64,000 bases of DNA from Corynebacterium faecale (GCF_030408735.1 NZ_CP047204.1:1984001-2048000), one strand, 5' to 3'. Shown: positions 1 through 7,957, counted from the stretch's first letter. The notes: generated from the letters alone by a model not told the origin. A program made the numbers and translations.

Positions 1-67
1 GCCCACCGCGCTTCTAGTGCTCCTGCCAGAGACCGAGGTCTGATCAGCCCCACGCATCGCACCGGGC

Positions 68-81
68 TACGATAGGTAGCT
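68..81 (+). promoter_or_regulatory. -10 element of relS (probable leaderless start)
   Basis: The hexamer TACGAT at 68-73 is followed by 8 nt and then GTG at 82. This fits an actinobacterial TANNNT -10 with transcription starting at or next to the start codon. No Shine-Dalgarno sequence is visible. The bases before it show no other feature. Confidence 0.4.
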
Positions 82-1173
82 GTGATGCAAGACAACACAC
101 TGGCCAGGTTCGGCAGTTATTACCATGAATTCCGGCGCGCCCATCCTGAGGTCGCGTCAGATTTCCGCACCGCCATCGAGGAGCTCCTCACCGATGGCGG
201 TGTCACCTATGACCGGGTCAGTACCCGGTTGAAGGATTGGTCCAGCCTCAAGGCCAAGGCCCGGAAGAAGCACCCTGATGGCACACTCCTGTACCCGGAT
301 CCCCGCCATGACATCCACGACATGATGGGCGTGCGGATCACCACCTATAACTCCACGGAGATCCCGGTGGCCCTGAAGGTGCTGCGGGATTCCTTCACGG
401 TGCACAAATCCGTGGACAAGGCCGCGGAGACCCGGATCTCCGGTGGATTCGGTTATGGTTCACACCACCTGAACCTGGAAGTGGATGAGAACAACGAGGA
501 CCTACAGGACTATGTGGGGATGGTCTTCGAGGTGCAGGTCCGCACCGTGCTGCAGCATGCCTGGGCAGAATTCGAACACGATATCCGCTATAAGCGCACC
601 GGTGTGTCCGTCGGCGGCGAAGGTTTAGACGCAGGGGATCTCAACCCCGAGGTGGACCGCATGTTCACCCTCGCCGCCGGCCTGATCGAGCTGGCGGATC
701 AGCAGTTCGACCAGATCGCGGCACTGAAGGAGACAGGCCGGGATACGGATGAGACGGTGGAGCTCACCGCCGAGACCCTCCCGGGCGTGTTGGCCATGTT
801 GATCGGCGGCAGATTCCCACGCCCCAGGTCTGAAACCTACCGCTTCCTGGAGGATATTCTCATCGCCAACGGTGTCACCTCGGTGGGGGCGTTGCGTGAT
901 TTGCTCAACGTGGGTGACATTGAGCTGCTGATCAAGGTCATGCGCTACCGTTTCCACCCAGGCCAGATCCGTATCATCGATGACCTGCTGCTCAAGAAGT
1001 TCGGCAAGGATCACATCGAGGCCACCGCGCCGAAGGATGCTCAACCCTCTCAGGCTAAACGCAGGCGGCAACTGAAGCGGAAACTGGATCTCATGCAGCA
1101 GTCACATATCGCGGACCCCGTGGACACAGACACAGCGGAGGTAACCCGGGAGGATTCAGGGGACACCGAATAA
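82..1173 (+). CDS. relS: small alarmone synthetase, RelA/SpoT synthetase-domain protein
   Basis: This probably transfers pyrophosphate from ATP to GDP, GTP or GMP to make (p)ppGpp-type alarmones in the cytoplasm. The RelA/SpoT nucleotidyltransferase core spans about residues 40-175: an RLKDWSSLKAKARKK substrate-binding stretch, DIHDMMGVRI with the metal-binding acidic residues, and FEVQVRTVLQHAWAEFEHD near the end. There is no HD hydrolase, TGS or ACT domain, so it is a stand-alone synthetase rather than a long Rel. The C-terminal half (about 200-363) is unassigned and ends in a charged tail. GTG at 82 (leaderless) or ATG at 85 are both possible. In C. glutamicum the gene called relS lies in the same neighbourhood near ilvA, which is the basis for the symbol. 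Activity is inferred from the family. Confidence 0.82.
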   Translation: MMQDNTLARFGSYYHEFRRAHPEVASDFRTAIEELLTDGGVTYDRVSTRLKDWSSLKAKARKKHPDGTLLYPDPRHDIHDMMGVRITTYNSTEIPVALKVLRDSFTVHKSVDKAAETRISGGFGYGSHHLNLEVDENNEDLQDYVGMVFEVQVRTVLQHAWAEFEHDIRYKRTGVSVGGEGLDAGDLNPEVDRMFTLAAGLIELADQQFDQIAALKETGRDTDETVELTAETLPGVLAMLIGGRFPRPRSETYRFLEDILIANGVTSVGALRDLLNVGDIELLIKVMRYRFHPGQIRIIDDLLLKKFGKDHIEATAPKDAQPSQAKRRRQLKRKLDLMQQSHIADPVDTDTAEVTREDSGDTE

Positions 1174-1243
1174 TACAAACCCTCAACGCACCGAGTACGC
1201 TGTGTAACGAAATATGAACCTGCAGATCAAGGAGCTAACACCA

Positions 1244-1375
1244 ATGGGGCTATCCATCCTGGACTTCCCGATGCTCGCAGACTTCCTCCACGTGTGGGGT
1301 CTGACCATCGCCAACTTCTTCCGCCCGATGGGCATCGATTTCCCGCCGGCTGACTGGAGCCTGGGCTCCATCTAG
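1244..1375 (+). CDS. 43-residue hydrophobic small protein, function unknown
   Basis: This is a short gene with its own signals. AAGGAG at 1229-1234 sits 9 nt before ATG 1244, and a strong hairpin terminator follows the stop by 26 nt. An in-frame upstream ATG at 1214 lacks a ribosome site. The peptide begins MGLSILDFPMLADFL, continues through an HVWGLTIANFF segment, and ends in PADWSLGSI. It is hydrophobic and aromatic-rich, with no Sec signal peptide or lipobox. Corynebacterial mycomembrane porins PorA and PorH are likewise very short and lack signal peptides, so a small envelope or porin-like peptide is possible. A membrane-active regulatory peptide is equally open. No homologue is recognised. 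Confidence 0.6.
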   Translation: MGLSILDFPMLADFLHVWGLTIANFFRPMGIDFPPADWSLGSI

Positions 1376-1401
1376 CCGGCCTCTCCAGCCCCCTCGGCTC
1401 C

Positions 1402-1436
1402 AACGGGAACACCTCCTCGGTGTTCCCGTTTTCTTC
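1402..1436 (+). terminator. Rho-independent terminator after the 43-residue gene
   Basis: AACGGGAACACC (1402-1413) pairs over 12 bp with GGTGTTCCCGTT (1419-1430) around a 5-nt loop, followed by a T-rich run. It closes the small upstream gene. Confidence 0.85.
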
Positions 1437-1573
1437 TCCCCCGCGCGCCCCCGATGCTTGTCGACGAAAAACCCACCCCTGCACCCCATGCCCGTTGTTG
1501 TCCTCTGAGGATCGCACAGCAGGGTCACGCAGCGGGACACTGAAGAGTTACACCGACCCCGTCGAAGATGATA

Positions 1574-1591
1574 TTGTTGATATATCTACAA
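1574..1591 (+). promoter_or_regulatory. RosR-like operator upstream of the flavin monooxygenase gene
   Basis: The sequence TTGTTGATATATCTACAA is an imperfect inverted repeat ending 31 nt before the ATG of the downstream gene. The published consensus for the C. glutamicum MarR-type oxidative-stress regulator RosR is an 18-bp inverted repeat, TTGTTGAYRYRTCAACWA as I recall it. This site differs at one position, and a luciferase-like monooxygenase gene is among the reported RosR targets. Confidence 0.65.
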
Positions 1592-1622
1592 TCGATCTGA
1601 TCCAGGAAGGCCTTCACCTCTC

Positions 1623-2699
1623 ATGACCGACCACACCCCGACCACCCGGAACCTCTCCTTCGGCCTCGACACTTTCGGCGACAGCGCCACTGACCTCAAT
1701 GGCAACCCGGTCTCCCACGCACAGACCCTGCGTGACATCGTGGATCAAGCCGTCCTGGCGGAGGAGGTCGGCGTGGACATCATCGGCCTGGGAGAACATC
1801 ACCGCGAGGACTACGCTGTCTCCGCACCAGATATCGTGATGGCAGCCATCCTGGCCAAGACTGAACGCCTCAAGGTCACCTCCTCTGTCACCGTGCTCTC
1901 CTCCGATGATCCGGTCCGTATCTTCGAGCGATGGTCCACCATGAACGCACTGTCAGGTGGCCGTGCGGAGATCACCCTGGGTCGTGGTTCCTTCATCGAG
2001 TCTTTCCCACTCTTCGGTTTTGATCTGCAGGACTATGAGGCGCTGTTCAATGAACGACTTGACCTCTACCGCACCATCCTTGATGCTGATTCCTCGGGCA
2101 GGGGTGTCACCTGGTCGGGGACAACCCGTTCCAGCCTGGAGGACCAGAAGCTCTATCCCGCCACAGAGAATGGCATCACCTCATGGGTCGCGGTGGGAGG
2201 CAGCCCTGAGTCTGTGATCCGCGCATCCAAATACCGCTTCCCCCTGATGCTCGCCATCATTGGCGGCGCCCCCTCCCGCTTCCGCCCCTATGTGGAGCTG
2301 TACAAGCGTGCCAATGAACAGATGGGCCTGCCCCAGCTGCCGATCGGCGTCCACTCCCCCGGCTTCATCGCAGACACCGATGAGGAGGCACGTGAACTGT
2401 CCCTGGACAACTGGCTTGCATTGCAGCACAAGATCGGCCAGGAGCGCGGCTGGGCACCGGCCAATGCCCGTCAGTTCGAGCACGAGGTGGACCACGGTTC
2501 CATGTATGTCGGCTCCCCGGAAACCGTTGCACAGCGCATCGCGAGCACCATTGACACCCTGGAGTTGAACCGCTTCACCCTCAAATATGTCAGCGGACCC
2601 ACTCCTCACGAGCATCTGATGAAATCCATCGAGCTCTATGGCACGAAGGTGATCCCACGCGTGCGTGAGATCCTGGCGGAGCGGGCCGCCAAGAAGTAA
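1623..2699 (+). CDS. luciferase-like FMN-dependent monooxygenase
   Basis: This is a flavin-dependent oxidoreductase of the bacterial-luciferase (LLM) superfamily, 358 residues, expected to form one TIM-barrel domain using reduced FMN; the substrate is unknown. Family features include the N-terminal LSFGLDTFGD, the segment VDIIGLGEHHREDYAVSAPDIVMAA typical of LLM proteins with the NFE-type H-x-x-E region, and GGRAEITLGRGSFIESFPLFG in the middle. ATG 1623 is preceded by AGGAAGG at about 1604-1610. The gene stands alone between the RosR-like operator and a convergent S4-domain gene. Control by an oxidative-stress regulator fits repression of flavin monooxygenases described for RosR. The physiological reaction cannot be read from the sequence. 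Confidence 0.85.
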   Translation: MTDHTPTTRNLSFGLDTFGDSATDLNGNPVSHAQTLRDIVDQAVLAEEVGVDIIGLGEHHREDYAVSAPDIVMAAILAKTERLKVTSSVTVLSSDDPVRIFERWSTMNALSGGRAEITLGRGSFIESFPLFGFDLQDYEALFNERLDLYRTILDADSSGRGVTWSGTTRSSLEDQKLYPATENGITSWVAVGGSPESVIRASKYRFPLMLAIIGGAPSRFRPYVELYKRANEQMGLPQLPIGVHSPGFIADTDEEARELSLDNWLALQHKIGQERGWAPANARQFEHEVDHGSMYVGSPETVAQRIASTIDTLELNRFTLKYVSGPTPHEHLMKSIELYGTKVIPRVREILAERAAKK

Positions 2700-2711
2700 C
2701 CAGGAAATAAC

Positions 2712-2747
2712 ACCGCCCGAAAAGGCCCTCACACCTCCAGGGGCGGT
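2712..2747. terminator. weak hairpin between convergent genes
   Basis: ACCGCCC (2712-2718) can pair with GGGCGGT (2741-2747) around a long loop. It is the only hairpin in the 48-bp gap between the convergent monooxygenase and S4 genes. There is no clear T-run. Confidence 0.3.
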
Positions 2748-3128
2748 CTAATCCGCGCCCCTGAAGCGGTCCATCTCGCGGCGTTCCTTCTTGGTGGGCC
2801 GGCCAGTGCCCCGGTCCCGGCGTGGGACAGAGCCGAACACCTCCATCGGTGGTGGAGGTGGGGTGTGGTCGATATAGCAGGTCCGGGCGATCGGGGCGCC
2901 CACCCGCTTGCTGATGGTCCGCAGCACCTCAACATCGAATTCACGGTGGTTCACCCACACGCGCACGCGATCACCCGGAACCACCTGCTGCGCCGGCTTC
3001 ACCGCGTTTCCATTCAGTTTCACATGCCCGGCGCGACATGCGGTGGCAGCATCAGATCGGGTCTTGTAGAGGCGCACCGCCCAGACCCAGGCATCGATGC
3101 GTACCGGTTTACCGTCCTGCTCACTCAT
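2748..3128 (-). CDS. Hsp15-like S4-domain RNA-binding protein
   Basis: A 126-residue protein starting at ATG 3128 (an adjacent GTG at 3131 is the alternative). The S4 RNA-binding fold spans about residues 8-70: VRIDAWVWAVRLYKTRSDAATA, then GHVKLNGNAVKPAQQVVPGDRVRV. This is the arrangement seen in Hsp15 (HslR), which binds stalled 50S subunits carrying peptidyl-tRNA. The C-terminal tail is Pro-rich then strongly basic (RRDRGTGRPTKKERREMDRF), as in the family. It is the last gene of a minus-strand run behind the IMPACT-family gene and the two-TM gene. Ribosome rescue or recycling is the likely role by homology. Confidence 0.8.
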   Translation of the reverse strand: MSEQDGKPVRIDAWVWAVRLYKTRSDAATACRAGHVKLNGNAVKPAQQVVPGDRVRVWVNHREFDVEVLRTISKRVGAPIARTCYIDHTPPPPPMEVFGSVPRRDRGTGRPTKKERREMDRFRGAD

Positions 3129-3141
3129 CACTGATCAACAA

Positions 3142-3375
3142 CTAGTAGTTGTCCCGGTGGTTGATCGTCTTCTTGATCTGGTTGTAGTAGTAGAGTCCAC
3201 CAACCACAGCAATGATCAGCCCCAGCACCATGAAGGTGGCGGAACTGGTCAGGATCCACAGCAGGACACCACCGCCTACACCGCCGACGACGCTGACTGC
3301 AGCGTTGCGGGAGTTCTTCCGAACCTCTTGTTTACGCTTCTCAATGGGGTTTCGTGGGTACTGTTGCATGCTCAT
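3142..3375 (-). CDS. small two-helix membrane protein, unknown function
   Basis: A 77-residue protein starting MSMQQYPRNPIEKRKQEVRK. A basic N-terminus is followed by two hydrophobic helices at about residues 24-42 and 45-63, with a Gly-rich turn and a charged tail NQIKKTINHRDNY. Start ATG 3375 is preferred because TAGACT lies 8 nt upstream on the minus strand, giving a leaderless start. A longer GTG form from 3402 lacks support. It lies between the IMPACT-family and S4 genes on the same strand. No family is recognised with confidence. Confidence 0.6.
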   Translation of the reverse strand: MSMQQYPRNPIEKRKQEVRKNSRNAAVSVVGGVGGGVLLWILTSSATFMVLGLIIAVVGGLYYYNQIKKTINHRDNY

Positions 3376-3383
3376 GGTGATCC

Positions 3384-3389
3384 AGTCTA
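3384..3389 (-). promoter_or_regulatory. -10 TAGACT of the two-helix membrane protein gene
   Basis: On the minus strand TAGACT is followed by 8 nt and ATG 3375. It would give the gene its own leaderless transcript inside the minus-strand run. Confidence 0.45.
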
Positions 3390-3405
3390 GTGCCCGACCC
3401 ACCTG

Positions 3406-4104
3406 TCAGTCACTCGGGGATTCCACCCACATTTTCCCGGCGTCTTTCAATTCGACCTCCGCGCCTGCCATGGAGCTCAGCTGGGACTCCATCTGCTGGT
3501 GCTCACCGAGCTTCAAGGCCAGTGTGAACCGCACATCTGCCCCATAATCAGTATCAGTGATCACCACACCGGTACCCCGGAGAGTGGCTTCGATGCGTCC
3601 GGCATCGTTGTGGGAAAAGTGCACCGTGTAGAGGTCACGGACCGACCTCCTGGTGCGGGGGACGTGGACAAGCGTGCTGGTCACCGCGTTGGTATAGGCG
3701 TTGACCAGGCCACCGGTGCCCAGCTTGATGCCACCGAAATAGCGCACGACCACCGCCGCGATATCTTTCATTCCGGATCCGCGGAGTGCCTCCAGCATGG
3801 GTTTACCAGCGGTGCCTGAGGGTTCACCGTCATCGGAGGAACGCTCGACATCATTGGAATCATCCACGTGATAGATGTAGGCGCTGCAGTGGTGGCGCGC
3901 ATCGGGGTACATCTCGCGGACCAGCGTGATGAAGTCGCGGGCTTCCTGCTCCGACTGCACCCGGGTGATATAGGTGAGAAAGCGGGATCGTTTGATTTCC
4001 ATCTCGGATTCAAAAACCTGATCAGCCACGGGAAGCTGATAGGTGAGACCACCCAGGGGTTCACGGATGGCGGGCGGGATGGATTCCGGATTCTTGGCAG
4101 TCAT
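3406..4104 (-). CDS. YigZ/IMPACT family protein
   Basis: A 232-residue member of the YigZ/IMPACT family (UPF0029 fold). The N-terminal domain carries EIKRSRFLTYITRVQSEQEA, then HHCSAYIY and DDGEPSGTAGKPML, the family signature, followed by VVVRYFGGIKLGTGGLVNAY. The C-terminal part (about 145-225) matches the DUF1949 region. The start is ATG 4104, preceded by AGGATC and, further upstream, TAGAAT as a -10; an upstream extension would run into the divergent treZ start. The bacterial function is not established; IMPACT relatives in eukaryotes act on the GCN2 pathway. Confidence 0.85.
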   Translation of the reverse strand: MTAKNPESIPPAIREPLGGLTYQLPVADQVFESEMEIKRSRFLTYITRVQSEQEARDFITLVREMYPDARHHCSAYIYHVDDSNDVERSSDDGEPSGTAGKPMLEALRGSGMKDIAAVVVRYFGGIKLGTGGLVNAYTNAVTSTLVHVPRTRRSVRDLYTVHFSHNDAGRIEATLRGTGVVITDTDYGADVRFTLALKLGEHQQMESQLSSMAGAEVELKDAGKMWVESPSD

Positions 4105-4148
4105 ATTGGATCCTGATTCTACCCCGCACCATCTGCGCATATTTTGGT

Positions 4149-4160
4149 TAGCCTGGTGCC
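4149..4160 (+). promoter_or_regulatory. -10 TAGCCT of treZ (probable leaderless)
   Basis: TAGCCT at 4149-4154 is followed by 6 nt and ATG 4161. The 56-bp divergent gap also holds TAGAAT on the minus strand (about 4116-4121) for the IMPACT-family gene. Confidence 0.35.
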
Positions 4161-5903
4161 ATGCTGACAACCAGGAATTATCGCGTGTGGGCGCCACGCC
4201 CGGAAAATGTCCGACTTCACCTCAACGGTGAGACCTTTCCCATGACCCGGCAGGACGGCAGTTGGTGGACCGCCGAGCAGCGCCCGGCGGTGGGCGACCG
4301 TTACGGTTTTGAGCTTTTCGACGGCCAAGACTGGTCCAAGACCATCGCCGATCCCCGTTCCCGATTCCAACCAGACGGTGTCCACGGTCTCAGCGGGGTG
4401 CTCTCTGCGGATTTCGCATGGACAGACGAGGCCTGGACCGGCCGCATTTTGCCGGGTTCAGTGATCTACGAGCTTCATGTGGGCACCTTCAGCCCCGAGG
4501 GTGATTTCGATGGAGTGATCGGCCGTCTGGATTATCTTCGTGAACTGGGTGTGAACGCCATTGAACTGATGCCTGTCCAACCCTTCGGCGGTGACCGGAA
4601 CTGGGGATATGACGGCGTGCTGTGGCACGCGGTCCACGCGGGTTATGGCGGCCCCGAGGGTTTGAAGCGTCTGGTGGATGCCTGCCACAATGCCGGCATC
4701 GCGGTCTACCTGGATGTGGTGTACAACCACTTCGGCCCGGACGGCAATTACAACGGCATGTTCGCCCCCTACACCTCCGGCGGATCCACAGGCTGGGGCG
4801 AGGTGGTCAACGTCAATGGCCCTGATTCCGACGAGGTCCGCAGCTACATCCTTGATTCTGTGGAGCAGTGGTTCCAGGAGTTCCACATCGACGGTCTGCG
4901 CCTGGACGCTGTTCACTCCCTCGATGACTCCGGGGCGATTCCACTGCTCGAACAGATGGCTGTCCTGGCCGATTCAATCTCCGCCACCACCGGCACCCCG
5001 CGGTCCCTGATCGCAGAATCCGATCTCAACGATCCGCGCGTGATCACTTCCCGTGAGGGTGGCGGATATGGTCTCCACGGTCAGTGGGTCGATGACATCC
5101 ACCATGCGCTCCATGCCCTGGTGTCCGGGGAACGCAACGGTTACTACTCCGACTTCGGAGATACCGCCACGTTGGCCTCCACCCTGGAAAGGGTTTTCCA
5201 CCACACCGGTCAGCTCTCCACCTTCCGTGGACGCAGGCACGGACGCGAGGTTCGTCGTGATGTGACCCCCGCTTCCCGGTTCGTCACCTACACCACCACC
5301 CATGATCAGACCGGCAACCGCGCCATCGGCGACCGCCCCTCGATGAACCTCTCCCCCGCCCAGCAGCTGCTCAAGGCAGCGGTGATCTACTGCAGCCCCT
5401 ATACTCCGATGCTGTTCATGGGTGAGGAATACGGGGCAACCACACCCTTCACCTTCTTCTGCTCCCACACCGATGAGGAACTCAACCGCCTCACCTCTGA
5501 GGGGCGCAAGCGGGAATTCGCGCGCCTGGGATGGGATCCTGAGGTGATCCCCACCCCATCGGAGGAATCCACATTTGAGGTGTCCAAGCTTGACTGGAAT
5601 TTCACCCAGGCTCAGGAGAACATCCTCCACGGTTATCAGACGCTGCTGCGCCTGCGCCGCGAGCTGGGCATGTCCCAGCCCGACCTGATGGCACTGGAGG
5701 TGTCCCACGGTCCGGAGTGGATCGCCATGGCCAACGGCGAGGGGCTGCTCATTGCCAACTTCAACGACACGGACGTTGAGGTCCCTCATGGTGGAGAACT
5801 GATCTACAGTTTCACCTCACCAGAAGTCCGGGAAACCTCAACCGTGCTGGATGCCTTCGGATTCGCGATCCTCTGGCGGCCCAATGAGATAGAGACCGTT
5901 TAA
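4161..5903 (+). CDS. treZ: malto-oligosyltrehalose trehalohydrolase
   Basis: This releases trehalose from maltooligosyl-trehalose made by TreY, the glycogen or starch-derived route to trehalose that corynebacteria use for osmoprotection and for trehalose mycolates. It is a GH13 enzyme of 580 residues. An N-terminal beta domain includes YGFELFDGQDWSKTIADPRS. The barrel carries IYELHVGTFSPEGDF, YLDVVYNHFGPDGNY, GLRLDAVHS with nucleophile Asp249, LIAESDLND with acid/base Glu286, and TTTHDQTGNRAIG. It is cytoplasmic, with no signal peptide. Its stop codon overlaps that of convergent ilvA in the palindrome TTAA, leaving no room for a terminator. Confidence 0.93.
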   Translation: MLTTRNYRVWAPRPENVRLHLNGETFPMTRQDGSWWTAEQRPAVGDRYGFELFDGQDWSKTIADPRSRFQPDGVHGLSGVLSADFAWTDEAWTGRILPGSVIYELHVGTFSPEGDFDGVIGRLDYLRELGVNAIELMPVQPFGGDRNWGYDGVLWHAVHAGYGGPEGLKRLVDACHNAGIAVYLDVVYNHFGPDGNYNGMFAPYTSGGSTGWGEVVNVNGPDSDEVRSYILDSVEQWFQEFHIDGLRLDAVHSLDDSGAIPLLEQMAVLADSISATTGTPRSLIAESDLNDPRVITSREGGGYGLHGQWVDDIHHALHALVSGERNGYYSDFGDTATLASTLERVFHHTGQLSTFRGRRHGREVRRDVTPASRFVTYTTTHDQTGNRAIGDRPSMNLSPAQQLLKAAVIYCSPYTPMLFMGEEYGATTPFTFFCSHTDEELNRLTSEGRKREFARLGWDPEVIPTPSEESTFEVSKLDWNFTQAQENILHGYQTLLRLRRELGMSQPDLMALEVSHGPEWIAMANGEGLLIANFNDTDVEVPHGGELIYSFTSPEVRETSTVLDAFGFAILWRPNEIETV

Positions 5904-7210
5904 GTCAGGAAATCATACTCCGGAGTGCCCGGTTCGAGGCGTCGGCAGTCAATGGCCGACTCCTCCATGCGCTCCAGGAGCGGATCCAGGCCACTGGCTT
6001 CGCCCAGCTGCAGGCCCACGAGTGCAGTACCCGTCTCCCGGTTGTTCCGCTTGAGGTACTCGAAGAGAGTAATGTCATCCTCCGGGCCGAGGATGTCCTC
6101 GAGGAAGCTTCTCAGCTGGCCCGGTTTCTGTGGGAAGTTCACCAGGAAGTAATGCTTCAAACCGCGGTGTACAAGGGAGCGCTCCACGATCTCGCCATAA
6201 CGGAGAACATCATTGTTGCCACCGGAAATGATGCACACCACGACCGAGCCCCTGGCGAATTTCATCTCCCGCAGGCCCGCCACCGACAGTGCACCGGCAG
6301 GCTCGGTAATGATGCCCTCATTCTGGTACAGCTCGAGCATCTCGGTGCAGACCGATCCCTCACTGGCACTCATCATGTGCACGCGGCCGAGGTTCTTCTC
6401 CACGATGTGATAGTTGAGGTCTCCGACCCGCTTGACGGCGGCACCATCAACAAATGGGTCAGCATCCTGCAAGGTCACCGGGCCGTCAGCCTTGAGAGCC
6501 GCCTGCATAGACGCCGCTCCAGCCGGTTCGATACCAACGATGGCGGTGCGCGGTGCCATGTCCGCCATATAACTGACGACACCGGACAACAATCCACCGC
6601 CGCCAACCGGGACCATGACATGATCCGGGGTCTTGCCCAGAGCCGTCAACTGTGACAGAAGCTCTGCGGCGACCGTGCCCTGTCCGACGATGGTATCGCG
6701 TGCGTCGAAGGGTTCGATGAGGGTGGCTCCGGTGCGTTCAGCATCCTCATGCGCCGCTGCGGAGGCCTCATCGAAGTTATGACCCGTGACCACCAGGGTG
6801 ACAAAATCTCCACCATGAACAGCGATCCGGTCGCGCTTCTGCTTCGGGGTCTGCACCGGAACATAGATCCTGCCGTGGACACCGAGTGATTTGCAGACAA
6901 ACGCCACACCCTGTGCGTGGTTACCGGCCGAAGCCGCGACGATGCCGGCATCCCGTTGCTCCTGGGTCAGCTGCGAACCGGAGTTCAGGGCCCCGCGGAT
7001 CTTATAGGAACGGACATCCTGGAGATCCTCCCGCTTGAGGTAGACCTCAGCGCCCGATTCCTCGGAGAGACGCGGGCAGTACTCCAGCGGGGTGGGTGCG
7101 ATCACGGAGGAAATTCGCGCCTGCGCCATTTGAATGTCAGCGGCACGAATCTGCGCTGCCACGCCCGCCATCACTCCTGGACTTTTCTCAGACACGTTTG
7201 TTTCACTCAT
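5900..7210 (-). CDS. ilvA: threonine dehydratase (biosynthetic)
   Basis: PLP-dependent deamination of threonine to 2-oxobutanoate, the committed step to isoleucine. The 436 residues match the C. glutamicum IlvA I know almost throughout. The PLP lysine is in YLKREDLQDVRSYKIRGALN (about residues 56-75), the phosphate-handling loop is SAGNHAQGVA, and the Gly-rich loop is PVGGGGLLSG. The C-terminal ~90 residues (HYFLVNFPQKPGQLRSFLED onward) form a single ACT-like regulatory domain for isoleucine feedback, shorter than in E. coli. ATG 7210 has TACACT 8 nt upstream, suggesting a leaderless mRNA and no attenuator in the transcript. Confidence 0.96.
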   Translation of the reverse strand: MSETNVSEKSPGVMAGVAAQIRAADIQMAQARISSVIAPTPLEYCPRLSEESGAEVYLKREDLQDVRSYKIRGALNSGSQLTQEQRDAGIVAASAGNHAQGVAFVCKSLGVHGRIYVPVQTPKQKRDRIAVHGGDFVTLVVTGHNFDEASAAAHEDAERTGATLIEPFDARDTIVGQGTVAAELLSQLTALGKTPDHVMVPVGGGGLLSGVVSYMADMAPRTAIVGIEPAGAASMQAALKADGPVTLQDADPFVDGAAVKRVGDLNYHIVEKNLGRVHMMSASEGSVCTEMLELYQNEGIITEPAGALSVAGLREMKFARGSVVVCIISGGNNDVLRYGEIVERSLVHRGLKHYFLVNFPQKPGQLRSFLEDILGPEDDITLFEYLKRNNRETGTALVGLQLGEASGLDPLLERMEESAIDCRRLEPGTPEYDFLT

Positions 7211-7218
7211 GTTTAGTC

Positions 7219-7224
7219 AGTGTA
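7219..7224 (-). promoter_or_regulatory. -10 TACACT of ilvA
   Basis: On the minus strand TACACT lies 8 nt before ATG 7210. If used, the ilvA mRNA starts at its first codon. Confidence 0.4.
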
Positions 7225-7304
7225 ATCCCCGGGCGATATGCAATCGACTTGGGTAGGCGAAATATTCTCAGTCCAAACGTTGTCGCCCGTTATCAGGGCA
7301 GACC

Positions 7305-7338
7305 CGATTGCCTCCTGCAGGCAGGAGTCCGGCAATCG
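7305..7338. repeat. nested palindrome in the ilvA / secreted-protein divergent region
   Basis: CGATTGCC (7305-7312) pairs with GGCAATCG (7331-7338). Inside it TCCTGC pairs with GCAGGA around AG, with a 4-nt bulge GTCC on one side. It sits between the ilvA -10 and the promoter region of the plus-strand gene at 7478. It could be an operator, a cruciform or a hairpin in an upstream transcript. No T-run follows on either strand. The rest of the 267-bp gap holds TAGACT at 7375-7380, a plausible -10 for the plus-strand gene. Confidence 0.5.
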
Positions 7339-7477
7339 TTGACTTTCACTAGGCGTTCTCCCTGTGCTCGTATTAGACTCTCCAGAAGCTGTGACCACAT
7401 TGTGATCTTCCTTTGGATGCCATGGACATAGTCACCTGCACCTGTCTTCCACCCAGCACCTCTGCTAGGAGTTTTTC

Positions 7478-7957
7478 TTGAAACCGCACCGCATCCCCCT
7501 CGCGATCGTCACCGCCAGCGCAGTAGCCCTGTCCCTCCTGCCTGCTGTCGCCGGAGCGCAGGAGGATACCGCCACCCCAACGGTGACCACCACCGTGGAG
7601 AAGCCCGCCGATCAGTGGCCGGGTAGTGCCGAGGGCAGCTCCATGCTTCTCGACGGCGATCTACCTCCCGCCCCCGAATTCGGATCCTCCCAGTTCGGTT
7701 CCAGCAGCGAGGAGAAGGATGCGGAAGACGACGAAGATGAAGACACCGGTCTTGTCGATGACGACGGCAACATCCCCGTGGTCGGTTCCGTCAGTCTGCC
7801 CGGCTGGGTAGCTATCCCGCTCGGCATCGCCCAGGCCTTCCTCGCCATCACTTCTTTCATGGCCCAGGCCGCGTATGCCATTCTCCCCCTGATGCCGAAC
7901 GGCACCGAGATGCTGCGCGACTGGCTGCGCAGCGTGGGCATCAACCCTGATGCCTAA
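7478..7957 (+). CDS. secreted acidic protein of unknown function
   Basis: A 159-residue exported protein. It starts at TTG 7478, set by AGGAG at 7467-7471 six nt upstream. A Sec signal peptide covers about residues 1-27 (basic MKPHR, hydrophobic core, cut after AGA before QEDTATP). The mature part has a Thr/Pro segment, then a very acidic stretch (EEKDAEDDEDEDTGLVDDDG, about 85-107), then a hydrophobic C-terminal region (about 112-145) that could be membrane-associated. It is monocistronic: its own leader lies upstream and a long terminator follows. I recognise no domain. An envelope-located role is inferred only from the export signal. Confidence 0.8.
   Translation: MKPHRIPLAIVTASAVALSLLPAVAGAQEDTATPTVTTTVEKPADQWPGSAEGSSMLLDGDLPPAPEFGSSQFGSSSEEKDAEDDEDEDTGLVDDDGNIPVVGSVSLPGWVAIPLGIAQAFLAITSFMAQAAYAILPLMPNGTEMLRDWLRSVGINPDA

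Noticed and set aside
1214..1243. Upstream ATG extending the 43-residue gene to 53 residues
   Set aside because: No Shine-Dalgarno at 1214, while AAGGAG is optimally placed for ATG 1244.
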